From: Pseudoips prasinana
Lineage: Eukaryota; Arthropoda; Insecta; Lepidoptera; Nolidae
Assembly (NCBI GenBank): GCA_951640165.1
Contig: OX621265.1
Location: 17,063,001 to 17,127,000 of the forward strand
DNA length: 64,000 nt
Direction: 5' to 3'
This document shows, in pieces, positions 53,907 to 64,000 of the stretch; the stretch's first letter is position 1; every line of letters begins with the position of its first letter. The notes under the pieces were generated by a model. It had not been told where the DNA came from and made no database searches. It was given only the letters and a program-made list of their open reading frames with translations. The position numbers were made by a program, and so were the translations under genes.

Positions 53907-54762
53907 TGAGACCCTTCAAATTTTCGACCTGTTTCCGTGCTGCCCACTCTTAGTAAAATATTTGAAAAGCTTATGCTTAGCCAGCTGCTCAGACACTTTA
54001 ATATACATAATTTACTACACCGGAAACAGTTTGGATTCACAAAGGGTTGTTCAACCATAGATGCAGGGGTCAACTTATTAAAAAGTATATTCGCGGCGTG
54101 GGAAGACTCGCAAGATGCATTAGGTATCTTTTGCGATTTGTCCAAAGCATTCGATTGCGTTCATCATGATACTCTGGTCAGAAAATTACACCACTACGGT
54201 ATTAGGAACAAGGCTCTCGAACTTCTGACTTCTTACTTGGGCAATAGAATTCAGAAGGTCGAAATAAACGGTAAACTATCTCCGGGGTCTCCAGTGGTAA
54301 TGGGCGTCCCACAGGGGTCAATTCTGGGCCCATTTTTGTTTTTAATTTATATAAATGACTTACCTTACTACGTAAGGGATAAGCATGAGATTGTGTTGTT
54401 TGCAGATGATACTTCCCTGAAGTTCAAAATAAACCGACAATTAAGCAATTTTGACGATGTTAATGATGCAATCTCTAAAGTTGTTCATTGGTTTAATGCC
54501 AATAATCTTGTGCTTAATGATAAGAAAACTAAAGTCATCAAATTCACTACACCGATGTGAAACAGGCGACAACCAATGTACAACTTAATGGAGCTAGGTT
54601 GGACCCTGTTGAATCAACTGTGTTCTTGGGTATCACTATTGACTCAAAGCTACAATGGAGCCCACAAATAGAAAAACTGTCCGGCAAATTAAGTTCTGCA
54701 GCATATGCAGTGAAAACTATTAGACGGCTGACTGATGTTGACACAGCTAGGATGGTTTTCCC
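53907..54762 (+). pseudogene. LINE-B reverse transcriptase, truncated at both ends
   Basis: Starts at DPSNFRPVSVLPTLSKIFEK and continues in one frame for about 210 codons: KGCSTIDAGVNLLKSIFAAW, DLSKAFDCVHHDTLV (motif A), GVPQGSILGPFLFLIYIND (motif B) and VLFADDTSLKFKINRQL (catalytic DD). A frame change at 54556 is followed by FLGITIDSKLQWSPQIEKLS. It ends abruptly at TARMV where the R1 element begins. This is the best-preserved LINE-B catalytic core here. No 3' part follows the R1 element. Confidence 0.85.
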
Positions 54763-57700
54763 GGCATGACTGGGTGAGCGACATTAGTGGCTCGGTGGCC
54801 CTAGTTTGGCAAGCTGCTGCTGGGTCCCCACCCTTTGCAAATGTGGTAAGAGGAAGGGGATGCGTGGCTGCAGTGGTAGATGACGTGGTTGTGGTCGGGG
54901 TTTATTTTTCTCCTAACCGACCTCTCGCTGACTTCGAGGTTTTCCTTTTGGAACTGGGCACAGTCGTCGCCAATAGCCACCCTCGCCCTGTCATTGTATT
55001 CGGGGACTTCAACGCGAAGTCAACGGCTTGGGGTTCACCGTCTACAGATGCAAGGGGTGAGGCTCTTGAGGAGTGGGTCCTGGAAACAGGCGTACTTCTG
55101 CTCAACAGGGGTAATATTAACACGTGCGTGCGGCAGCGGGGTGGTTCAATTGTGGACATATCTTTCGCTAGCCCCGCAATAGCGCGCCGTATTTCAGGCT
55201 GGCGCGTTTTGCAGGAGGTGGAGACTTTGTCGGACCACAGATATATCCGATTTGACGTCTCTGCCCAAACTTCTGACGTTCCGGTCAGAGTTGCCCCTGC
55301 TGGGGACGGTCCGCGTTGGGCATTAGGGCAGTTAGACCGCGAGGCTCTCTTGGAAGCCTCTATTGTACAGGCCTGGGTTCTTGCACCAGACAGGCCTGTT
55401 GATGTTGATCTGGAGGAACAGTGGTTCCGGGAGACCTTATCACAGTTATGTGACGCGGCCATGCCTAGAGTGCGGCGGCTGCCAGTCAAACGCCAAGTTT
55501 ACTGGTGGTCGCAGGAAATTGCGCATCTGCGCCGTGCTTGCACTGTAGCGCGCCACCAGTACGCCAGGCATCGCAGGAGGCGCCGCCAAACTCAAAATAC
55601 GGAAATTAGAGAAGCGGAACTCTATGAAGTGTACAGGGCAGCTAAGAAATCCCTTCAGGTGGCCATAAAGCAGGCCAAAATCCATGCACGGGAGGAGTTA
55701 CTGGGGACTCTGAATCGGGATCCATGGGGACGCCCTTACCTAATGGTGAGGGGCAAACTACGCCCAAGAATGCCCCCACTGACTCAGAGTCTCCAGACTC
55801 ACCTTCTGGAGGAGGTGGTGGCTGCTCTGTTCCCTTTTAGAGAGGAGCACATTCCTCCTACCATAATTCCGCCTCTGGAAATGGCGACCAACGTGGATAG
55901 TGACGACGTGCCTGAAGTGACCCGGGAGGAGCTGGAAGTGGCGGTGCGGAGGCTACAAGCCAAAAACACCGCACCAGGACCTGACGGCATTCCAGGCCGT
56001 GTATGAGTTTTAGCTCTCAGAGCTCTCGGACCCCGATTGCGGGGGCTCTTTAGCGCATGTTTGGAGCGGGGCCAGTTTCCACGGCAGTGCAAAACTGGCA
56101 AACTGGTATTGTGTGTATCCAAAAAAAGGGGCGCCCAATGGACTCACCATCTGCCTACCGCCCTATAATGTTGTTGGACGAGGTGGGCAAGCTCTTAGAG
56201 AGAGTCATTGCAGACCGCCTTGTTCAGCACCTGACCTTGGCTGGTCCAGATTTGGCGGATAACCAGTTTGGTTTCCGCCAAGGGCGCTCCACCGTGGTAT
56301 CACCGTGCTATCATGCGCGTAAGGGCCCTAGCGGAGGAGGCATCCTCCATGGGCAAGGTAGTGCTGGCGATATCCTTAGATATCAAGAATGCCTTCAACA
56401 CCTTGCCTTGGAGCTGCATTAGGGCGGCACTCGAATACCATCGGGTGCCCACCTACCTCCGCCACATAGTCGGGACTTACTTGTCACAACGAGCGGTCAT
56501 CTTCCCTGGTCGGGAGGGTTGGAGTCAGCGTGAGATGTCGTGCGGTGTTCCACAGGGTTCGGTTTTAGGTCCGCTCCTGTGGAACATTGGTTACGACTGG
56601 GTGTTGCGCGGTCCGCTGCCCCCCGGCATCCAAGTGACATGCTATGCCGATGACACGTTGGTCACGGCGAGGGGTGTGTCGCACTGCGAAGCGGCCACAG
56701 TGGCCACAATAGGGGTTGCGCAAGTCGTGGGGAGAATCCGGCAACTTGGTCTCGAGGTGGCCCTGGAAAAGTCCGAGGCCCTCTATTTTCATCTTCGTCG
56801 GAGGGCACCACCCTCGGGATCACACATCACTGTGGGAGGCGTCCGCATCGGCGTCGAGTCGACGATGAAGTACCTGGGACTCGTCCTCGACGGCCGTTGG
56901 ACCTTTGGACCGCACTTCCAAAGGTTGGTCCCGAAATTGATGGCTTCGGCGGCTGCGTTGGCGTGGCTGCTGCCTAATCTTGGGGGACCGGACGCCTTTT
57001 GCCGGAGACTCTACATGGGGGTCGTGCGGTCGATGGCCCTTTACGGGGCCCCAATATGGGGGGAAAGCCTGACGGCAAAAAATATCGCACTGCTGCGTCG
57101 GCCACAGCGAGCGATGGCTGTCAGAGCTATTAGGGGATACCGCACGATCTCCTTCGAGGCAGCGAGTCTCCTAGCCGGATCGCCACCGTGGGAACTCGAA
57201 GCGAGAACCCTCGCGCTGTTATACAGGTGGCGTGGGGAGACGCTCGAGCGGGGCTTTCGACCTGCGTTGCGAGAAATCGAAGCGCGACGGTCGGAGCTCC
57301 ACCATAACACGGTGGCAGAGTGGAGACAGCGACTTGCGCAACCAAATGCGGGGCACGCCACGATAGTGGCGGTAAGACCCGTCATGGAGGAATGGCTGGA
57401 GAGGAGGCACGGTGCCCTCACTTTTCGGCTTACGCAGGTACTCTCGGATCATGGATGCTTCGGGAAGTACCTGCATCGGATAGGCCGAGAAGAGACGCCC
57501 GGTTGTCACCATTGTGGTAGCCCCGTTGACACGGCGCTTCACACATTGGTGGAATGCCCAGCCTGGGAGACACAGCGCCGTGTTCTCGGTGCTGCAATGG
57601 GTGCGGCTGACATCTCGCTTGCAACCGTGACCGAATTCATGGTTGCAAGCGAGAGTTCTTGGGATATCGTCGCCACCTTTTGCGAGGAGGTGATGATCGC

Positions 57701-57806
57701 AAAAGAGGTGGCGGAGCGAGAACGGGAGACATCATCCTCCCTGCCTAGCCGCGCCAGGAGAACCTGGCGTCGGAGGGCGCACATCGCCAATCTCCGGCCT
57801 CCATGA
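54763..57806 (+). pseudogene. R1 ORF2: endonuclease, RT and C-terminal zinc knuckle, disrupted
   Basis: The endonuclease part reads VVGVYFSPNRPLADFE, VIVFGDFNAKSTAWGSPSTD and ETLSDHRYIRF (SDH motif). The RT has NTAPGPDGIPGRV, then a TGA at 56005-56007 where TGG is likely original. Frame shifts near 56113 and 56290 follow. It continues with AISLDIKNAFNTLPW (motif A), CGVPQGSVLGPLLWNIGYD (motif B) and CYADDTLVTA (catalytic DD). The C-terminus has FRLTQVLSDHGCFGKYLHR and a CCHC knuckle CHHCGSPVDTALHTLVEC, typical of R1. It would have nicked a specific target and primed cDNA there. Three lesions plus the 5' loss make it inactive; the last 512 codons are open. Confidence 0.9.
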
Positions 57807-58075
57807 GGAGTGGCCTGCGGGCGGTGGACCTGGGGCAGTCCTCCGTCCGACCAGAATAGGCCTGAGACGGTGGCGCGCCGTGTTCCGTGCGCGCCTCTCT
57901 TGAGGAGGGGGGCAAGGGTGCCCCCAACGGAAGCGGTGCTCACTGAAAAGTGGGCCAGCGCCTGTCCAGACTGCGGTGAATGCGCGAGCGAATCCCGTGG
58001 TCTGGACTATAGGTGGCTGAGGAACACCGTGGGGTTTTAGTCGGTAAACCCAGCACTACCACTTTTTTGCGCGCG
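54763..58075 (+). mobile_element. R1-clade non-LTR retrotransposon, 5'-truncated
   Basis: GC-rich compared with its neighbours. The coding part (54763-57806) is followed by a 3' UTR of about 270 bp. ORF1 and the first part of the endonuclease are absent. The 5' junction lies inside LINE-B RT sequence, which fits insertion of a truncated copy into LINE-B or recombination between them. It is not at an rDNA-like target as far as the flanks show. Confidence 0.8.
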
Positions 58076-58255
58076 GGTAGTTGTTGAAAGAAGTTGAACT
58101 ATATTGATCTGCTCAATTTATATTTAATTAAATTTAATTAACAGTATTATTATAAACATTTTATGTGCTTAAAGTTAAGTTAATACACTCACCCTGCCAG
58201 CCTAGTGTTATCTCTCTTCTATCACATCACATAACAATTATCATCACTATTTGCA

Positions 58256-58993
58256 ATGGAGTCCATGCAGCATGCTTTCACAAGTATGAAGGAGAACCTT
58301 ATGAAGCGCATGACTGAGTTTGAAGAGCTCCAGAAGTCACCCAGAACACCTGCCACTGCAGACACACTAGCACTGGAATTTGCTGCATTCAAGAAGTTTG
58401 TGTACGAATCCTTCAGCTGCTTCCAACAGCAACTAGATGCTCTTGTTCTCTGTTGTGACCAAATGGAGATGCGAGGTAGGCGTAGAATGCTCTTGTTTCA
58501 TGGCATACCAGAAGAGAAGAAAGAAATGTCCACTCAGGTTGTTGTTAACACCATCACAGAGCATTTGAAACTATCAGATTTTTCCAAATCTGATGTACTG
58601 CGTTCACATCGCTTAGGCCGCGCTCCGACCTCTGATAGACCCAGGCCCATGCTGGTGGAATTCACTAATTATCAAGCCCATGATAGCGTGTGGTTTGCTA
58701 AAACCAAATTTAAAGGCACTACAATCACAATCTCGGAGTTTTTGACCAAGCCTAGACATGAAGTCTTTATGACTGCACGCCAGCGGTGGGGAATATCTAG
58801 TTGCTGGAGTCGACACGGCGTGATATATATTCTAGCCTCAGGGGGCCAAATACATAAGGTGGTCACGATGAACGATCTCAACAAAATTGTGTTTGTAACG
58901 GTGCAGGAGGGCAATACGCAGGAAAGCACGTCAACCAGCAAGCCTGTTACAGCAGCAGGCAGGCCTAAACGAGGTGCTGTCTCCAAGAAATAA
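58256..58993 (+). CDS. LINE-A ORF1 protein, second copy
   Basis: An intact 245-codon frame from ATG 58256. It has the same layout as the ORF1 at 16710: an N-terminal helical part (MKRMTEFEELQKSP), RRRMLLFHGIPEEKK (start of the RRM-like part), SDVLRSHRLGRAP and RPMLVEFTNY. The C-terminal domain has TISEFLTKPRHEVFMTARQR, and the tail is basic (GRPKRGAVSKK). The two proteins are clearly related but far from identical, so they come from different LINE-A subfamilies. ORF2 starts about 700 bp downstream. The protein would package element RNA. No lesion is visible. Confidence 0.75.
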   Translation: MESMQHAFTSMKENLMKRMTEFEELQKSPRTPATADTLALEFAAFKKFVYESFSCFQQQLDALVLCCDQMEMRGRRRMLLFHGIPEEKKEMSTQVVVNTITEHLKLSDFSKSDVLRSHRLGRAPTSDRPRPMLVEFTNYQAHDSVWFAKTKFKGTTITISEFLTKPRHEVFMTARQRWGISSCWSRHGVIYILASGGQIHKVVTMNDLNKIVFVTVQEGNTQESTSTSKPVTAAGRPKRGAVSKK

Positions 58994-59691
58994 ATTCCAT
59001 CATTCATCAGATATCATCCGGCCTGTAGTGAAAGCCATTTTGAACACAAACACTTGTGATACTGTGTCTGGTACCCACTTTTCTAATAACTTCTTGCCTT
59101 TAGTTTTTATTTGACAAAACATTTTATTAATTATATGAGCTACCTTCTTATTATTTGTTACTAAGAATTAATTCTTTAGGTCAGTTTAGGTTATCTGTCA
59201 CATGATTTTTTACCGTATTGTTTTTTGACAACAACTGTAAAATTGTTGTACCTACTGTATGAATTATAAAGAGAAGGAGCAACATCTGTAGCTGTTATAT
59301 TGATTCTATGGATTGTTAAGAAAAGGAGCAATATCTCGTTTTAAAATAGTCCATAATTAAAATATTCAGTTTATCTCTTTACTTTAAACCATGCTTAAAT
59401 GTTTTGATGTTTTTCTAGCTGTAAGATGATAAATTGCTTTAAATTAAAGATTTTTCTCTTTTTCTGTACGTGTTATATATAAATAAAAGCGTTACATTTT
59501 ACATTTTTAGACACATTCTTTTCAAATGGAATCTGTAAATGTTTATTGTTACTAGAAACGATGTTACCTATGTGGCACTTCACTGGCAGGTATTGAGTGT
59601 AGATTACTGTAATATTAGAAAAGTTAGTCAATAGAATTATTTGTAAGTAGAATTATTATATTTATTTTAATAGTAAGTAAGTATATGTTAT

Positions 59692-61969
59692 ATGTCTAAT
59701 GCTGAAGATGTAGATACTGATGCTGATTTTTTTTCGATTAGTAGTGATGACGACAGTTTTGTCAGTATACCATCGCTCGCTGACAGCCTTGAATGTATTT
59801 TTTCTGATGTTCTCGGGAATTTCAATGTGATTCATATAAACGCCCAAAGTATTCCGGCTCATTTCCCCGATATGCTGGCAAATTTTCAGTGCAAAAATAT
59901 CCACGCTATCCTTATTTCTGAGTCATGGCTTAAACCATGTCTCCCTTCAGCCTCTTACTCACTTCCTGGATTCCAACTGATTAGGAATGATCGAACTAGT
60001 TCGGTAGGTGGTGGAGTTGCTATATACTTACGAAATAATTTTAAATTTACAATTCTCAGCATGTCCTCGCAACCGCCACCTGCCAGTGCTGGTGAGCATC
60101 TCCTTATCGAAGTTGAGCTTCACCACACTAAAGTTTTACTTGGTGTGTATTACTGTCCATCTCTTAGAATAAATTTTTTCTCCTCTTTTGAACTATTACT
60201 TGAAACTTTCTTGCCTTCTTACAGCCACACGATTGTGATGGGTGACTTCAACACCTGTTTGTTGAAAAATGATTCTCGTTCTTCAACCCTTATTTCTGTT
60301 GCGGAATCTAGTAATCTATCTATACTTCCTCTTAATGCCACTCATCATTTTCCTCATTCTACTCCTTCTCTTCTAGATCTTATTCTTGTCTCTTCGAAAG
60401 ACCACATCGCTAAGCACGGACAGTGCGTAGCCGATGCTTTCTCTTATCACGATCTCCTTTTCCTATCTTATAAAATTCGCCTACCTAAGGCAAAATCAAA
60501 AATCATTCTTCAACGTAATTTTGGTGGTATTAATTTGGATTCTCTTCGAGCAGATGCTAGCAGAATTGACTAGTCTCCTCTTATAGCCGCTGATTCAGTT
60601 GATGAGAAAATTAACATTTTCAATAAAAATACTCTCAGTTTATACGATGTGCATGCCCCACTTCGAAAAATTAGGGTAAAACACCTCCCCGCACCGTGGT
60701 TAACGCCTGAAATAAAAAGTCTCGTAGCTAAGAAAGCAGCAGCTAAGTCGCGTTTCGCGAGTAGGCCTAACGATGTAAACCGTCATAAATATATTTCTCT
60801 TCGAAATCGCTGCAATAAGGTGTGTAGGTATTCACAACGCCAACACATCCACAACTCGGTTGAGAGTGGAGATCCAGCTAAAATATGGAAATTTCTGAGT
60901 TCATTGGGAGTTGGGAAAGCTCGAAATGAAACTACTCCTAATAATTTAGACATTAATTCACTCAATTTGCACTTCTCAACTTCGCTCATTTTTGACAGGG
61001 CAACAAAATTAAACACCTTAAGAGATCTATCATTAGTTCCCTCTCCCAGCTATTCTCCCTTTTCTTTTAGTCAAGTTTCGTATTAATTCTTCCTACCACC
61101 TTTATGCAGACGATCTTCAGATTTATAATCAGGCTCCGTTAAATAAATTGGCTGAAGCTGTGAATAATTTGAATACCGATTTAGATAACATCAGTGAGTG
61201 GAGTCGTGCTCACGGACTACACGTTAACCCACAGAAGACTCAAGTGATTGTTGTTGGTAGCTCAAGGATGTTGGCTAAGGCATCTTTGTCACAACTACCA
61301 CAACTTCGTTTTGGAGGCAATGTTTTACAAATAAGTCGTGAAGTTAAAAACCTAGGCATATTCTTTGACAGCTGCCTTTCCTGGGGCCCTCAACTACAAA
61401 ACGTCAGTCGGAAAATTTTTGCATCAATTGGATCCTTGAGAAGACTTCGTAACTTCCTCCCAACTACCACCAAAATCGCGCTTGCTCAATCCCTTCTTCT
61501 CCCAATACTAGATTACGCAGATGTCAGCTATCTTGATCTTACAGAAGCCCAACTTGATAAACTTGAGCGTCTCCAAAACGTCTGCATAAGATTCATATTC
61601 GGTCTTCGGAAATATGATCATATCACTGAATTTCGTAACAAGCTCAAGTGGCTACCCATTCGCTTTCGCCGGAATGCCCATATTCTCTCACTTCTATACA
61701 ATGTTTTGTTTACTCCTTCAACGCCCTCTTACCTCAAAGCACGCTTTTCATTCCTTTATGAATCACATTCGAAGCTTCTGAGATCATCGAATAATTTAAA
61801 ATTGACAATGCCAGCACATTCCACAATCTTTCTAGACAAATCGTTTGCTGTGCAAGGAGCTCGCTTGTGGAATGAATTGCCATTGTCAGTACGCCAAGCT
61901 CAATCTTTACGTAACTTTCAGAGTCTAGTGAAAGATCACTACCTGTCCCTGCAGAAAGGTACGAAATAA
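59692..61969 (+). pseudogene. LINE-A ORF2, second copy, with nonsense codon and RT deletion
   Basis: From ATG 59692 the endonuclease is complete: VIHINAQSIPAHFPD, LISESWLKP, RNDRTSSVGGGVAIYL, IVMGDFNTCLLKN and SYHDLLFL. TAG at 60571-60573 follows ASRID, where the paralogue has TGG (ERIDWS). The linker (WLTPEIKSLVAKKAAAKSR) runs to 61079, then about 0.7 kb of RT is missing compared with the 18-kb copy: the fingers, motif A and motif B are gone. Sequence resumes at HLYADDLQIYNQAP (catalytic DD) and goes to the C-terminus (QGARLWNELPLSVRQAQSL) at 61969. The 3' UTR to about 62290 carries GATAAGGCCGCCAATTGTAC. It cannot encode an active RT. Confidence 0.9.
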
Positions 61970-62296
61970 TTTACTTTCAACTAGTTTATGAACTTCAGCA
62001 ACGGTTCCTACTTTAGTTTTGTTTATGATAATGTATTTATTTATTTATTTATGAAATATAAGTATATATATAATATAGTATGTAGGTTAATATATAATAT
62101 ATATGTAATTTATCTTAAATGACTCTTGACATTTTTTGTAATGATACCAGTGCGTATCATTTCTATACTCATGTGCACTGACAACTACCCTATCTCGGTT
62201 ACTCCATACTCCAATCCCTGCCTAGGTTGCCTGGAAGAGATCACATTTAGTGATAAGGCCGCCAATTGTACCATTTTTTTAATGTATATAAATTGT
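61970..62296 (+). other. 3' UTR of the LINE-A copy and junction with its duplicate
   Basis: Non-coding, ends CCTGGAAGAGATCACATTTA, then a T run and TATATAAATTGTATATAAAT. The junction with the second copy falls in TATATAAATAAAAGCG, which also starts the duplicated block at 59476. This shared stretch may have guided the duplication. Confidence 0.7.
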
Positions 62297-64000
62297 ATAT
62301 AAATAAAAGCGTTACATTTTACATTTTTAGACACATTCTTTTCAAATGGAATCTGTAAATGTTTATTGTTACTAGAAACGATGTTACCTATGTGGCACTT
62401 CACTGGCAGGTATTGAGTGTAGATTACTGTAATATTAGAAAAGTTAGTCAATAGAATTATTTGTAGGTAGAATTATTATATTTATTTTAATAGTAAGTAA
62501 GTATATGTTATATGTCTAATGCTGAAGATGTAGATACTGATGCTGATTTTTTTTCGATTAGTAGTGATGACGACAGTTTTGTCAGTATACCATCGCTCGC
62601 TGACAGCCTTGAATGTATTTTTTCTGATGTTCTCGGGAATTTCAATGTGATTCATATAAACGCCCAAAGTATTCCGGCTCATTTCCCCGATATGCTGGCA
62701 AATTTTCAGTGCAAAAATATCCACGCTATCCTTATTTCTGAGTCATGGCTTAAACCATGTCTCCCTTCAGCCTCTTACTCACTTCCTGGATTCCAACTGA
62801 TTAGGAATGATCGAACTAGTTCGGTAGGTGGTGGAGTTGCTATATACTTACGAAATAATTTTAAATTTACAATTCTCAGCATGTCCTCGCAACCGCCACC
62901 TGCCAGTGCTGGTGAGCATCTCCTTATCGAAGTTGAGCTTCACCACACTAAAGTTTTACTTGGTGTGTATTACTGTCCATCTCTTAGAATAAATTTTTTC
63001 TCCTCTTTTGAACTATTACTTGAAACTTTCTTGCCTTCTTACAGCCACACGATTGTGATGGGTGACTTCAACACCTGTTTGTTGAAAAATGATTCTCGTT
63101 CTTCAACCCTTATTTCTGTTGCGGAATCTAGTAATCTATCTATACTTCCTCTTAATGCCACTCATCATTTTCCTCATTCTACTCCTTCTCTTCTAGATCT
63201 TATTCTTGTCTCTTCGAAAGACCACATCGCTAAGCACGGACAGTGCGTAGCCGATGCTTTCTCTTATCACGATCTCCTTTTCCTATCTTATAAAATTCGC
63301 CTACCTAAGGCAAAATCAAAAATCATTCTTCAACGTAATTTTGGTGGTATTAATTTGGATTCTCTTCGAGCAGATGCTAGCAGAATTGACTAGTCTCCTC
63401 TTATAGCCGCTGATTCAGTTGATGAGAAAATTAACATTTTCAATAAAAATACTCTCAGTTTATACGATGTGCATGCCCCACTTCGAAAAATTAGGGTAAA
63501 ACACCTCCCCGCACCGTGGTTAACGCCTGAAATAAAAAGTCTCGTAGCTAAGAAAGCAGCAGCTAAGTCGCGTTTCGCGAGTAGGCCTAACGATGTAAAC
63601 CGTCATAAATATATTTCTCTTCGAAATCGCTGCAATAAGGTGTGTAGGTATTCACAACGCCAACACATCCACAACTCGGTTGAGAGTGGAGATCCAGCTA
63701 AAATATGGAAATTTCTGAGTTCATTGGGAGTTGGGAAAGCTCGAAATGAAACTACTCCTAATAATTTAGACATTAATTCACTCAATTTGCACTTCTCAAC
63801 TTCGCTCATTTTTGACAGGGCAACAAAATTAAACACCTTAAGAGATCTATCATTAGTTCCCTCTCCCAGCTATTCTCCCTTTTCTTTTAGTCAAGTTTCT
63901 GATTGTGACGTTAGGAAGAGTGTTTTATCCATCACTTCTAACGCAGTAGGCAATGACAATGTCACCCGTAATATGGTCCTTCCTATCCTCAACGAAATTC
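62297..64000 (+). pseudogene. Tandem duplicate of LINE-A spacer and ORF2, without the RT deletion, cut by window end
   Basis: Offset exactly 2820 bp from 59476-61079, with a single visible difference (A at 59646, G at 62466). ORF2 starts at 62512, has the same complete endonuclease and the same TAG (63391-63393). Past 63899 it continues where the other copy is deleted: DCDVRKSVLSITSNAVGNDN and VTRNMVLPILNEI, the beginning of the RT, up to the window edge. ORF1 is not repeated. The shared stop shows that it predates the duplication; the RT deletion is private to the first copy. Confidence 0.9.

Noticed and set aside
54735..54765. In-frame fusion of LINE-B and R1 at the start of a 423-codon frame
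   Set aside because: The first codons come from LINE-B sequence read in another frame; the junction is chance openness and not a designed fusion.
54902..55489. 195-codon minus-strand frame
   Set aside because: Shadow of the GC-rich R1 endonuclease region; no independent motif.

Overview
The window looks like insect nuclear DNA, most likely from a moth or butterfly. It is AT-rich and has no bacterial features. Almost everything recognisable is a transposable element: RTE, R1, RNase-H-bearing and several jockey/CR1-like non-LTR retrotransposons, BEL/Pao, Ty3/gypsy and Penelope-like remnants, tRNA-derived SINEs and PIF/Harbinger-type DNA elements. The RTE 3' ends with short ATG-microsatellite tails and the SINE types are ones I associate with Lepidoptera; that taxon call is inference.

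Only one ordinary host gene is visible: the 5' part of a fatty acyl-CoA reductase gene on the + strand. Three short coding exons (45548-45717, 47050-47140, 51995-52117) join in phase and encode 128 residues with the Rossmann motif TGGSGFLG. Its introns are filled with mobile DNA, and the rest of the gene was not found before the window end.

Layout. 1-2.3 kb: an ORF1-like fragment running off the edge, a BEL/Pao remnant and an 84-bp tandem repeat. 2.8-5.85 kb (-): an intron-containing DDE transposase gene with several predicted zinc-binding modules; a decayed relative lies at 48.2-50.6 kb inside the reductase intron. 7.9-11.06 kb and 40.4-43.5 kb (-): two nearly full RTE elements with target-site duplications. 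11.3-16 kb: R1 and gypsy fragments and a TIR element carrying a SINE. 16.7-21.3 kb (+): a two-ORF LINE (LINE-A) whose ORF2 has a single nonsense codon as its only visible lesion. 22-27 kb: LINE and SINE debris. 27-32 kb (-): LINE-B split by a Harbinger-type element, a fold-back insertion and two short repeats. 33.9-40.4 kb (-): LINE-C split by an A-rich insertion that itself carries an RNase-H LINE fragment. 45.5-52.1 kb: the reductase exons. 52.9-58.1 kb: LINE-B, Penelope-like and R1 pieces. 58.2-64 kb: LINE-A ORF1, an ORF2 copy with an internal RT deletion, then an almost identical tandem second copy running off the window.

Few genes here act together. The retroelement ORFs supply reverse transcriptase and endonuclease for their own copying, and most copies are broken. 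The informative content is the nesting order, readable from target-site duplications of 6-13 bp, together with the zinc-rich transposase, the hidden reductase exons and several fold-back structures.
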